Assembly (NCBI RefSeq): GCF_008312895.1
Contig: NZ_VSSP01000001.1
Span: 682,001 to 746,000, forward strand
Direction of reading: 5' to 3'
DNA length: 64,000 nt
Source of the DNA: Luteimonas suaedae
GTDB taxonomy: Bacteria; Pseudomonadota; Gammaproteobacteria; Xanthomonadales; Xanthomonadaceae
This document shows, piece by piece, positions 17,727-26,180 of the stretch. The position numbers and the translations under genes are program-made. The notes below the pieces were generated by a model that saw only the letters and a list, made by a program, of their open reading frames with translations, did no database searches and was not told the origin of the DNA. Numbering within the stretch: the stretch's first letter is position 1; each line of letters starts with the position of its first letter.

Positions 17727-19097
17727 ATGACGCCGAAGCGCCATCACATCGCCATCGTCGGCGCCGGCCTGGCCGGCGCCCTGCTCGCGATCCTGCTGGC
17801 GCGCAAGGGCTGGCGTGTCGACGTGTATGAAAAACGCGGTGATCCGCGGGTGCGAGGCTACGCCGGCGGCCGCTCGATCAACCTGGCCCTGGCCGAGCGC
17901 GGCCGTCACGCCCTGCAGCAGGCCGGCGCCGAGGCCGCGGTGATGGCGCACGCGGTGATGATGCGCGGACGCATGGTGCATTTCGCCGACGGCAGCCAGC
18001 AGCTGCAGCGCTACGGCCGCGACGACTCCGAGGTGATCTGGTCGGTGCACCGCGGCGATCTCAACATCACCCTGCTCGACCTGGCCGAGCGCGCCGGCGC
18101 GGCGGTGCATTTCGACCGCCGGCTCGACAGCGTCGATTTCGACGCCCGCAGCGCCCGCTTCGTCGACGACCGCGACGATTCCGCATGCGAAGTGGCGTTC
18201 CGGGCGCTGGTCGGCGCCGACGGTGCCGGCTCGGCGTTGCGCGCGGCAATGCAGCGCGAGACCGACCTGGGCGAGCGCGTCGAGAGCCTGGACCATTCAT
18301 ACAAGGAGTTGGAGATCCCGCCCGCGCCCGACGGCGGCTTCCGCATCGAACCCAACGCCCTGCACATCTGGCCACGCGGCGACTACATGTGCATCGCCCT
18401 GCCCAATGACGAGCGTACGTTCACCGTCACCCTGTTCATGCCCAACCACGGCAACCCGGGATTCGATACCGTGCGTACCCCGGCCGAAGCGCACGCGCTG
18501 TTCGCCCGCGATTTCACCGACGCACTGCCACTGATTCCGGACCTCGAGGCCGACTGGGCCCGAAACCCCGCCGGCACGCTGGCCACGCTGTACCTGGACC
18601 GCTGGCACCTGGACGGCCGTGCGGTGCTGATCGGCGATGCCGCGCATGCGATGGTGCCGTTCCACGGCCAGGGCATGAACTGCGCTTTCGAGGACTGCGT
18701 CGCCCTCGCCGACCGGCTGGAGGCGGAGGCTTCGTTGGCGGAGGCCTTCGCCGCGTTCGCGGCCGAGCGGCGGCCGAACGCCGCGGCGATCCAGCACATG
18801 GCGGTGGAAAACTACCGCGAGATGCGCGACCGCGTCGACGACGCCGACTATCTGCTGCAGCGGCAGCTGGAACTGGAACTGCAGCAGCGCCACCCCGACC
18901 GTTTCGTACCGCACTACGCCATGGTCAGCTTCATGCGCATTCCCTACGCCGTCGCGCTCGAGCGCAGCAATCTCCAGCGCGACATCCTCGCGCGCGCCAC
19001 GCGCGGCGTTCAAGATTCCGCCGATGTCGATCGGGCCGCGCTCGACGCCGACGTGCGACGCCAGCTTCCGCCGCTGCAGGAGGGCGCGTCTCCGTGA
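17727..19097 (+). CDS. kmo: kynurenine 3-monooxygenase
   Basis: FAD-dependent hydroxylase that converts kynurenine to 3-hydroxykynurenine with NADPH and O2. FAD-binding GAGLAG is at residues 12-17. The family motif GGRSINLALAERGR and the second FAD motif GDAAHAMVPFHGQGMN are intact. I start at 17727 because GGAGG lies 5 nt before it; an upstream in-frame ATG would translate repeat sequence. It has 456 residues. It is the first enzyme of the pathway but the last gene of the cluster, so gene order runs against reaction order. Confidence 0.95.
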   Translation: MTPKRHHIAIVGAGLAGALLAILLARKGWRVDVYEKRGDPRVRGYAGGRSINLALAERGRHALQQAGAEAAVMAHAVMMRGRMVHFADGSQQLQRYGRDDSEVIWSVHRGDLNITLLDLAERAGAAVHFDRRLDSVDFDARSARFVDDRDDSACEVAFRALVGADGAGSALRAAMQRETDLGERVESLDHSYKELEIPPAPDGGFRIEPNALHIWPRGDYMCIALPNDERTFTVTLFMPNHGNPGFDTVRTPAEAHALFARDFTDALPLIPDLEADWARNPAGTLATLYLDRWHLDGRAVLIGDAAHAMVPFHGQGMNCAFEDCVALADRLEAEASLAEAFAAFAAERRPNAAAIQHMAVENYREMRDRVDDADYLLQRQLELELQQRHPDRFVPHYAMVSFMRIPYAVALERSNLQRDILARATRGVQDSADVDRAALDADVRRQLPPLQEGASP

Positions 19098-19185
19098 ACC
19101 GCGCCCCCACGACCCCTCTGCCCGAGCGGGGAACGATGCCGTCGCCACGGCTTGCGAAAATGACTCGCCAATAGCACCACTCCTT

Positions 19186-20628
19186 ATGTCTGCCAGCTTC
19201 CTCTTCTACGATCTCGAAACCTTCGGCAGCGATCCGCGCAGAACCCGCATCGCGCAATTCGCGGCGATCCGCACCGACGAGGCGCTGAACGAGATCGACG
19301 CCCCGGTCGACTTCATGGTGCGGCCTGCCGACGACCTGCTGCCCACGCCCGCCGCCAGTCTGGTCACCGGCATCGCACCGCAGGACGCGCTGCGCGACGG
19401 CGTCGGCGAGGCCGATGCGTTCGCCCGCATCTTCGAGGCGATGTCGCAGCCACGCACCTGCAGCGTGGGCTACAACTCGCTGCGCTTCGACGACGAGTTC
19501 GTGCGCCACGGCCTGTTCCGCAACTTCTACGATCCCTACGAGCGCGAGTGGCGCAGCGGCAACTCGCGCTGGGACCTGCTCGACGTGCTGCGGCTGGCGT
19601 ATGCGCTGCGGCCGCAGGGGATCGTCTGGCCGAAGCGCGACGACGGCGCCTGCTCGTTCCGGCTCGAGCATCTGGCCGCGGCCAACGGCGTGCGCACCGG
19701 CGACGCGCACGAGGCGCTGTCGGACGTGCGCGCGCTGATCGGCATGGCGCGCCGCCTGCGCGCGGCGCACCCGCGGCTGTGGGACTACGCCCTGCGCTTG
19801 CGCGACAAGCGCCACGCCGCCGGCTTGCTCGACATCGTCGCGATGCAGCCGGTGCTGCACGTCTCGCAGCGCTACCCGGCCACGCGCATGTGCGCCGCGC
19901 CGGTGCTGCCGCTGGCCGTGCACCCGCGCATCGACAGCCGCGTGATCGTGTTCGACCTGGACAGCGATCCCGACGCGCTGCTGGCGCTGGAACCGGAGGC
20001 GATCGCCGACCGCCTCTATACCCCGACGGCCGACCTGCCGCCCGGCGAGAGCCGCATCCCGCTGAAGGAAGTACATCTCAACCGCTGCCCGGCGCTGGTC
20101 GCCTGGCACCACCTCACCCATGCCGACATCGACCGCCTCGGCATCGACTCCGCCGCGGTCTCGGCCCGCGCCGCGCGCCTGCGCGAGGCCGGCCCGGCGC
20201 TGGCCGAGAAGGTGCGCCGCGTTTACGCGACGGAGGCCGCGCGGGCGCCATCGGACGCCGATGCCGCGCTCTACGACGGCTTCGTCGCCGACGCCGACCG
20301 CCGCCGCTTTCCCGAGGTGCGCGCGACGCCGCCGGAAGCGCTGGGCACGCGCGCGTTCGGCTTCCAGGACCCGCGCCTGCCGGAACTGCTGTTCCGCTAC
20401 CGCGCCCGCAACTGGCCGCACACGCTGGACGCCGCCGAGCGGCAGCGCTGGGACGACTACCGTCGCCTACGTCTGGCCGAGGGCAGCGAACTGTCGGAAC
20501 TGTCGCTGCCCGGCTTCTTCGCCGAGCTCGCCGCGCTCCGGCTCGCCCATGCCGACGACGGCGCCAAGCTCGCGTTGCTCGACCGGCTGGAGGCCTGGGG
20601 CCGCGAGCGCGAGGCGGAACTGGGCTGA
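19186..20628 (+). CDS. sbcB: exodeoxyribonuclease I
   Basis: A 480-residue 3'-5' single-strand DNA exonuclease of the DEDDh class. Visible motifs are the first acidic pair in FLFYDLETFG, the second acidic motif in GYNSLRFDDEFVR and the HEALSDVRA stretch carrying the DEDDh His and Asp. The C-terminal SH3-like and helical regions follow. It works in mismatch repair and recombination. No ribosome-binding site is evident before the ATG. It is unrelated in function to the kynurenine genes upstream. Confidence 0.94.
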   Translation: MSASFLFYDLETFGSDPRRTRIAQFAAIRTDEALNEIDAPVDFMVRPADDLLPTPAASLVTGIAPQDALRDGVGEADAFARIFEAMSQPRTCSVGYNSLRFDDEFVRHGLFRNFYDPYEREWRSGNSRWDLLDVLRLAYALRPQGIVWPKRDDGACSFRLEHLAAANGVRTGDAHEALSDVRALIGMARRLRAAHPRLWDYALRLRDKRHAAGLLDIVAMQPVLHVSQRYPATRMCAAPVLPLAVHPRIDSRVIVFDLDSDPDALLALEPEAIADRLYTPTADLPPGESRIPLKEVHLNRCPALVAWHHLTHADIDRLGIDSAAVSARAARLREAGPALAEKVRRVYATEAARAPSDADAALYDGFVADADRRRFPEVRATPPEALGTRAFGFQDPRLPELLFRYRARNWPHTLDAAERQRWDDYRRLRLAEGSELSELSLPGFFAELAALRLAHADDGAKLALLDRLEAWGREREAELG

Positions 20629-20674
20629 GGCCATTGCGCCTGCTTTCCCTTTGAGCGCCGACGCGGTCGCCAAC

Positions 20675-20739
20675 GGCCTTGCAGGCGGGTTTCGACCAAG
20701 CGAGTATCGGGGAGCGACTCGAAACCCACCCGCAAGGCC
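20675..20739. repeat. inverted repeat of about 22-bp arms between sbcB and the DUF2461 gene
   Basis: GGCCTTGCAGGCGGGTTTCGA faces TCGAAACCCACCCGCAAGGCC with one mismatch and one bulge. There is no T-run, so a terminator role is uncertain. No second copy was seen in this window. Confidence 0.75.
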
Positions 20740-20841
20740 GCCCCACGCAAATTCCGCGACTCCGATGCAAACCGATCTTTCGGAGCCGGGAGCCGGCCAT
20801 ATGAACCCAAGCTTCGTCCCCGCCGCCACCGCACCCCACGC

Positions 20842-21528
20842 ATGACGACCTACTTCAGCGATCGCTCCTTCCGCTTCCTGCGCGCCCTCGCCCGCCACAA
20901 CGAACGCGCCTGGTTCCACGCCCACAAGGCGGACTACGAAGCGCACGTGCGCGATCCGTTCCGGCGCCTGCTGGCCGACCTGCATCCCGATGTCCTGCCG
21001 GTCAGTCCGCACTACCGCGCCGACCCGAAGCCGGTCGGCGGCTCGCTGTTCCGGATCCACCGCGACACCCGCTTCGCCAACGACAAGTCGCCGTACAAGA
21101 CCTGGCAGGGCGCGCGCCTGTTCCACGAGCGCAGCCGCGAGACCGCGGCGCCGTCCTGGTATCTGCACCTCGAACCAGGTGACTGCTTCGTCGCCGCCGG
21201 CATCTGGCATCCGGAGTCGCCAGTGCTGCGCCGCATCCGCCAGTTCGTGGTCGACAATCCCGCCGGCTGGAAGACCGCCGCGCACGCACCGGCCTTCCGC
21301 CGCCGCTACCGGCTCGGCAGCCAGGAGATGCTGGTGCGGCCGCCGCGTGGCTTTCCCGCCGACTTCGAGTTCATCGAGGATCTGCGCCGGCGCAACTTCA
21401 TCGCCCTGCGCAGCATCGACGACGCCACCATGACCGGCCCGCGCCTGCGGCAGGTGCTGGCACGCGACCTGCGCGCCACCGCACCGTTCATGGACTACCT
21501 GTGCGCGGCGCTGGACCTGGAGTTCTGA
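20842..21528 (+). CDS. DUF2461 / TIGR02453 family protein
   Basis: A 228-residue soluble protein. Diagnostic features are the N-terminal FLRALARHNERAWFHAHK, DPKPVGGSLFRIHRDTRFANDKSPYKT and the central GDCFVAAGIWHPES. The family is widespread in bacteria and some fungi but has no established biochemical role. There is no ribosome-binding site before the ATG. Length is normal for the family, and no partner gene is suggested by context. Confidence 0.85.
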   Translation: MTTYFSDRSFRFLRALARHNERAWFHAHKADYEAHVRDPFRRLLADLHPDVLPVSPHYRADPKPVGGSLFRIHRDTRFANDKSPYKTWQGARLFHERSRETAAPSWYLHLEPGDCFVAAGIWHPESPVLRRIRQFVVDNPAGWKTAAHAPAFRRRYRLGSQEMLVRPPRGFPADFEFIEDLRRRNFIALRSIDDATMTGPRLRQVLARDLRATAPFMDYLCAALDLEF

Positions 21529-21689
21529 GTCGCGCCAGGTAGATTCTTTCCGCGGCGACGAGGCGAGCCCCCATCGTCACGGGCGGCATCAAGTGAATAG
21601 CTAGCCGTGCCCAGGCAGCCGTCGCGTCCAGACAGACCCTCGTTGTCATGATGGACCCGGAAGAGATCTTCGACTTCGGAACGAGCGGC

Positions 21690-21929
21690 GTCCGGGCCGG
21701 GGCATGCTCCCCGGCTCGGTCCGCCATCCATGGCGGACTCGCCGCCGCAGGCCATCCATGGCCTGCTTTCCGCATACCCCGGCCCGGACGCCGCACCGGC
21801 AATTCGTTTTCGGATGCTCGGAAGCCTCCCACCGAAGCTGGCGAGGGCTGGAGCGGGAGACGTGCCGCGGGGGTTACGGAGAGCTGCACATGGATGTGCA
21901 GCGGCCCTGAGTACGGCCATGAATGGCCG
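21690..21929. repeat. cluster of nested hairpins with CATGGATG cores
   Basis: The 559-bp gap 21529-22087 holds no gene. Outer arms GTCCGGGCCGGGGCATG (21690-21706) and 21773-21789 enclose two hairpins, each with a 9-bp stem and a CC loop (21719-21738 and 21747-21766). Two more follow at 21883-21902 (9-bp stem, GG loop) and 21914-21929 (7-bp stem, GA loop). All have CATGGATG, its complement or CATGAATG at the tip, but the stems differ. Confidence 0.75.
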
Positions 21930-22087
21930 GACCGAAGGGCGGAGCAATCCCCGCGGCGCGGCTCACGCCCCGCGCGGACAGCAGAAGGCGCTCTTCCAGT
22001 GTTTTCAACCGAACATCGCGAACCGGCTTTGCAGCGATTCAGCAACGCGCGGCACACTGGACGAACCCGGCCCGAAAGGAACGACGC

Positions 22088-22618
22088 ATGAAGAAGTGGA
22101 TCTGGCTCGCCGCGGCGCTGCTGCTGGCGCTCGGCGCCTACGTTGCCGCGGGTCCGTACCTGACCATCCGCGCCATCCAGCAGGCGGTACAGGAGGACGA
22201 CACCCGGGCGCTCGCGCGGCAGGTCGATTTTCCGGCGCTGCGCAGCAGCCTCAAGCTGCAGCTCGACGATTACCTGGTGCGCAGCGCCGGCGCCGACGCA
22301 CAGAGCAGCGCCCTCGGCCAGATCGGCCTCCGGATCGCCAGCGGCGTGGCCGGCGGCGCGGTCGATGCCATGGTGACCCCGGTGGGGCTGGCGGCGATGA
22401 TGGAGGGCCGCCGTGTCTGGCGGCGTGTCGACGTCCGTGCGCTGCCACAATCCGCCGGCGAACCGGCGTCGAAGCCGCTGCAAGGCGCCGAACACCGCTA
22501 CGAATCACTGTCTCGCTTCACCGCGACCGTCCATGACGACACCGGCCGCCCGGTGGTGTTCGTGCTCACCCGCGACGGCCTGCGCTGGCGTCTGTCCGAC
22601 ATCCGCCTGCCGTTGTAG
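22088..22618 (+). CDS. DUF2939 domain membrane-anchored protein
   Basis: A 176-residue protein with an N-terminal membrane anchor or signal (MKKWIWLAAALLLALGAYVA) followed by the DUF2939 opening GPYLTIRAIQQAVQEDDTRA and VDFPALRSSLK. The rest is periplasmic, ending in a short beta-rich part (VVFVLTRDGLRWRLSDIRLPL). AAAGGA lies before the ATG; an earlier in-frame start would translate the hairpin region. The function of the family is unknown. It is common in Xanthomonas relatives. Confidence 0.82.
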   Translation: MKKWIWLAAALLLALGAYVAAGPYLTIRAIQQAVQEDDTRALARQVDFPALRSSLKLQLDDYLVRSAGADAQSSALGQIGLRIASGVAGGAVDAMVTPVGLAAMMEGRRVWRRVDVRALPQSAGEPASKPLQGAEHRYESLSRFTATVHDDTGRPVVFVLTRDGLRWRLSDIRLPL

Positions 22619-22642
22619 GTGGCAGGCGTCTGGTGCCGTAGC

Positions 22643-22712
22643 CCTGTGGGAGCGACGGGAGTCGCGATGCGATCAGGCGTCGCGCTGTCGCGACCCCCGT
22701 CGCTCCCACAGG
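22643..22712. repeat. short inverted repeat, CCTGTGGGAGCGACGGGAGTCGCGA type
   Basis: Arms 22643-22667 and 22688-22712 are complementary over 25 bp with one mismatch. The loop is 20 bp. It lies between two convergent genes (DUF2939 and 5'-nucleotidase), where it could also act as a two-way terminator. It resembles REP-like GTGGGAGCGAC palindromes known from pseudomonads and xanthomonads. Confidence 0.85.
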
Positions 22713-22754
22713 AAGTCCGTTGGAGGCCTCCCGGCGAGGTCCGGCCAGCGCCGG

Positions 22755-23660
22755 CTACGGGTTCGACACGCCGTGCGGCACATGGCCGGTGGCCACGTGC
22801 AGGCGCGCCGAGTCGATGTTGTGCTGCGAATCGTCGAAGAAGATGTCGGCGCCGAACGCTTCCAGAAACGGGCCCTTGGCGCGGCCGCCGAGGAACAGCG
22901 CCTCGTCCAGGCGCACGCCCCACTCGCGCAACGTGCGGATCACCCGCTCGTGCGCCGGGGCCGAGCGCGCGGTGACCAGCGCGGTGCGGATCGGCGAGTG
23001 CTCCCCCGGCGGATACGCCGCCTGCAGGTCGTGCAGGGCCGACAGGAACGCGCGGAACGGACCGCCCGACAGCGCCTCGCGCGCACGCTCGCGCTCGTGC
23101 CGGTGGAACGCCTCGATCCCGCCTTCCCGCGAGACCCGCTCGCCCTCGTCGCCGAAGATCACCGCGTCGCCGTCGAACGCGATGCGCAACTGGTCGTGGC
23201 GATGCTGCGGCGCCTTCGCTGGCAGGATCGTCGCCGCGGCGACGTCGTTGGCCAGTGCCCGCCGCACCGACTCCGGATTGGCCGACAGGAACAATTGCGC
23301 ACCGAACGGACGGATGTACGGCCAGGTCGGCTCGCCCGAGGTGAAGGTCGCGCGCGAGATCGGCAAGCCGTGATGCTGGATCGAATTGAAGATGCGCAGG
23401 CCGGTATCGGCGGAATTGCGCGACAGCAGGATCACCTCGACCCGCGGCGCATCCGGCGCCGCGCCCTCGTTCAGGGCCAGCAGCTTGCGCACCAGCGGAA
23501 AGGCAATGCCTGGCTCCAGGATCTCGTCCTCGTACCTGCGCTGGTGTTCGGCATACGCCTCGATGCCGTCGCGCTCGAACAGCGCGTGGCTGTCCTCCAG
23601 GTCGAACAGCGCCCGTGAGGAGATCGCGACGATCAGCGGCGGCGGGTTATCTGCGGACAT
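22755..23660 (-). CDS. 5'-nucleotidase (NT5C1-like family)
   Basis: A 301-residue protein of the cytosolic 5'-nucleotidase I type found in animals and some bacteria. Recognisable parts are IVAISSRALFDLEDSHALF, EVILLSRNSADTGLRIFNS, GEPTWPYIRPFGAQLFLS and the late HAD-type FGADIFFDDSQHNIDSA. It should dephosphorylate nucleoside monophosphates in the cytoplasm. I start at MSADNPP; CATACT lies 6 nt upstream and no ribosome-binding site is seen. It diverges from the alpha/beta hydrolase gene. Confidence 0.87.
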   Translation of the reverse strand: MSADNPPPLIVAISSRALFDLEDSHALFERDGIEAYAEHQRRYEDEILEPGIAFPLVRKLLALNEGAAPDAPRVEVILLSRNSADTGLRIFNSIQHHGLPISRATFTSGEPTWPYIRPFGAQLFLSANPESVRRALANDVAAATILPAKAPQHRHDQLRIAFDGDAVIFGDEGERVSREGGIEAFHRHERERAREALSGGPFRAFLSALHDLQAAYPPGEHSPIRTALVTARSAPAHERVIRTLREWGVRLDEALFLGGRAKGPFLEAFGADIFFDDSQHNIDSARLHVATGHVPHGVSNP

Positions 23661-23666
23661 GACACG

Positions 23667-23672
23667 AGTATG
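23667..23672 (-). promoter_or_regulatory. putative -10 element for a leaderless 5'-nucleotidase transcript
   Basis: Minus-strand CATACT (4 of 6 consensus, with the key A2 and T6), 6 nt, then ATG. It is the weakest of the seven similar sites. Confidence 0.3.
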
Positions 23673-23807
23673 CGCGATGGAGACACAGGCAGGCGAGCGG
23701 CATGACGCCCATTGTGAGCCCATGCCCGTGACGATCGACACTGCACCCGCAGACCGCGGATTGCGACACTCGAATCGAACCAGGCCCCGCTCACGACTGG
23801 AGTCCCC

Positions 23808-24944
23808 ATGGCCCGCACATTGCGCAACTTCCTCATGACGACGTGCATGGCCGCAGGCATCGCCGCGGCCCCCGCCGCCGTCGCCGGGCCGGAGACCGCA
23901 ACCGACACCGAATCGCCCTACGCCGAGGCGAAGCGGATCATCGGCGACGTGCAGCGCATCGTCACGCCCAACGGCGTACAGGAAATGTACCGGGTCTCCC
24001 TCGGCGGCATCGACCAGTGGATCTCGGTCCGCGGCGCCGATCGCGACAATCCGATCCTGCTGTACCTGCACGGCGGCCCCGCGGCGCCGATGATGCCCGC
24101 CGCCTGGACGTTCCAGCGCCCGTGGGAGGACTACTTCACCGTCGTCCAGTGGGACCAACGCGCCGCCGGAAAAACCTACCGGGCGAACGATCCGGACGCT
24201 GTCGCGCCGACGATCCTGATCGACCGCTACGTCGCCGATACCATCGAGCTGATCGCCCACCTGCGCGAGACCTACGGCAAACGCAAGATCTTCCTCCTCG
24301 GCCACAGCTGGGGCACGATCGTCGGCATGCGCACGCTGGTGGAGAAGCCGGAATGGCTGCATGCCTATGTCGGGCTCGGCCAGATCATCCAGTCCGAGCT
24401 GGGCGAACGCATGGGCTACGCGTACGCGCTCGCGCAGGCGACGGAAGACGGCAACCGCGAGGCGATCGCCGAACTCGAAGCGCTGGCGCCCTACCCCGGC
24501 GGAGACGTGCGCGGCGGCCGCATCGACCGGCAACGCAAGTGGGTGATCCACTACGGCGGGCACAGCGCCTATCGCGACAACTCCGACTACTATTTCGCAT
24601 CGCAACGGCTGTCGCCCGACTACAGCGAGGCCGACCGCAAGGCCATCGGCCTGGGGAGCGCGTTGACGCTCGACCGGATCCTGGGACAGTGGAACGACAT
24701 CGACTTCCGCGAGGTGCGCAAGGTCGAAGCGCCGGTGCTGATGTTCATGGGACGCCACGACTACAGCACCCCCTCGCGGGCAGCGGCGGACTGGCTGGAA
24801 CGGGTCGAGGCGCCCGCCAAGCAGGCCGTCTGGTTCGAGCACTCGGCGCATTTCGCCCCGCTGGAGGAGCCGGGCCGGACCCTGATGGCGCTCGTCACCC
24901 AGGTGCGTCCGCTGGCGGAAGCCGCCGGCGACGGCAAGCCGTAA
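23808..24944 (+). CDS. secreted alpha/beta hydrolase, proline iminopeptidase-like
   Basis: A 378-residue hydrolase with an N-terminal signal peptide (cleavage near AAVAG, residue 26-27), so probably periplasmic. The oxyanion-loop HGGP (LYLHGGPAAP), the nucleophile elbow GHSWG, the Asp in FMGRHDYSTP and the His in EHSAHFAPLE form a complete catalytic triad. The HGGP motif and cap layout resemble the S33 peptidase family. The substrate is unknown; a peptidase or an esterase are both possible. GGAG precedes the start. Confidence 0.85.
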   Translation: MARTLRNFLMTTCMAAGIAAAPAAVAGPETATDTESPYAEAKRIIGDVQRIVTPNGVQEMYRVSLGGIDQWISVRGADRDNPILLYLHGGPAAPMMPAAWTFQRPWEDYFTVVQWDQRAAGKTYRANDPDAVAPTILIDRYVADTIELIAHLRETYGKRKIFLLGHSWGTIVGMRTLVEKPEWLHAYVGLGQIIQSELGERMGYAYALAQATEDGNREAIAELEALAPYPGGDVRGGRIDRQRKWVIHYGGHSAYRDNSDYYFASQRLSPDYSEADRKAIGLGSALTLDRILGQWNDIDFREVRKVEAPVLMFMGRHDYSTPSRAAADWLERVEAPAKQAVWFEHSAHFAPLEEPGRTLMALVTQVRPLAEAAGDGKP

Positions 24945-24949
24945 AAAAA

Positions 24950-25154
24950 CCGGGGGCGAATCTGAGATTTCCCCCATACTTCCTGACGCTTGCCTTCCCC
25001 CTTTGAAAAAGGGGGATTGAGGGGGATTTGCTTTGGCCTTGACTTAGCCGGGCGCCCAGCAAATCCCCCCAGCCCCCCTTTTTAGAAGGGGGAAAGCAGC
25101 CAAGCCGTTGAATTGATCGCAGGAAACAGGGGGAATCCCAGACTCTGACCCCGG
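24950..25154. repeat. nested inverted-repeat element, CCCCCTTT / AAATCCCCC family
   Basis: Outer arms (24950-24975, CCGGGGGCGAATCTGAGATT... and 25129-25154) enclose an inner pair (about 24989-25029, TTCCCCCTTTGAAAAAGGGGG..., and about 25060-25101). It fills the space between two convergent genes. Inner and outer arms have unrelated sequence, as if one palindrome had inserted in another. Confidence 0.85.
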
Positions 25155-25167
25155 CTTTAGGCGCGCC

Positions 25168-25944
25168 TCAGACCACGAACTGCTCGCTGAGGATGCGTTC
25201 CTCGAGATTGTGCTCGGGGTCGAACAGCAGGGTCACGATCCGGTCTTGCGATTCGCGGATGGTCACCTCGATCACGTCGCGCACCTCGTGCGAGTCGGCG
25301 GTGGCGCTGACCGGACGCTTGTAGGGATCGAGCACGCGGAAGCGTACCTCCGTCTGCGCCTTGAGCAGGGCCCCGCGCCAGCGTCGCGGCCGGAATGCGG
25401 CGATCGGCGTGAGCGCGATCACGCTGGCACCCAGCGGCATGATCGGGCCGTGCGCGGAGAAATTGTAGGCCGTGCTGCCGGCGGGGGTCGCGACCAGCAC
25501 GCCGTCGCAGATCAACTCTTCCAGGCGCCGCTTGCCGTTGAGGTCGATGCTCAGATGGGCGGCCTGGCGTGTCTGCCGCAGCAGCGAGACCTCGTTGTAG
25601 GCCAGCGAGCCGACACTCGTGCCGGATTCGGTCTGCGCAACCATCTCCAGCGGCCGCAGCACCGCCGGCTCGACCGCCTGCAGCCGCTCCAGCAGCGCGT
25701 CCTGGCGATAGTGGTTCATCAGGAAGCCGACGCTGCCGAGCTTCATGCCGTAGACCGGCTTGCCGAGCGCCCCATGCCGGTGCAGCGTCTGCAGCATGAA
25801 GCCGTCGCCGCCGAGCGCGCACAGCACGTCGGCCTCCTCCGGTTCGTGCTGTCCGTGCTCGGCGACCAGCGACTCGAGCGCCGCGCGCGCATCGTCCGTG
25901 GCGCTGGCGAGAAAGGCGATACGCGGAGGCTGGCCGGAGCTCAT
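25168..25944 (-). CDS. nadK: NAD kinase
   Basis: Phosphorylates NAD to NADP with ATP or polyphosphate. The catalytic GGDG is at residues 45-48, and the conserved [16 protein letters not shown] replaces the usual TPTGSTAY with a small change. At 258 residues it is on the short side, as in xanthomonads. The start at MSSGQPP is preferred because TATCCT lies 6 nt before it; an ATG 6 codons earlier would fall on that element. The gene ends beside the nested repeat. Confidence 0.93.
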   Translation of the reverse strand: MSSGQPPRIAFLASATDDARAALESLVAEHGQHEPEEADVLCALGGDGFMLQTLHRHGALGKPVYGMKLGSVGFLMNHYRQDALLERLQAVEPAVLRPLEMVAQTESGTSVGSLAYNEVSLLRQTRQAAHLSIDLNGKRRLEELICDGVLVATPAGSTAYNFSAHGPIMPLGASVIALTPIAAFRPRRWRGALLKAQTEVRFRVLDPYKRPVSATADSHEVRDVIEVTIRESQDRIVTLLFDPEHNLEERILSEQFVV

Positions 25945-25950
25945 GGCCGC

Positions 25951-25956
25951 AGGATA
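25951..25956 (-). promoter_or_regulatory. putative -10 element for a leaderless nadK transcript
   Basis: Minus-strand TATCCT (4 of 6), 6 nt, then ATG. No Shine-Dalgarno sequence. Confidence 0.35.
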
Positions 25957-26067
25957 GCGCACCCCGAACGACGCGATGAAGACCCCCGCCCCGCAGCCGT
26001 CTCTCGATCACGGTTCGGGCCATCGGCTGAGAGGCGACCTCGGTCGCGAGCGGAAAGGCTGCCTTGG

Positions 26068-26137
26068 ACACGGATCAACGCGAACAAGGCACGTTGCTGC
26101 ATCGTTTGATCCGTGTCTTGTCCGCGTTGATCCGTGC
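26068..26137. repeat. intergenic inverted repeat, CGCGGATGAACGCGGAT family, copy 3
   Basis: ACACGGATCAACGCGAACAAG (26068-26088) faces CTTGTCCGCGTTGATCCGTGC (26117-26137), with two mismatches in 21 bp and a 28-bp loop. It lies between nadK and gdhB. Confidence 0.85.
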
Positions 26138-26180
26138 CTGAAATGCTTTCTCTCGCCATCGAGAAACGGTCCGACCGGCC

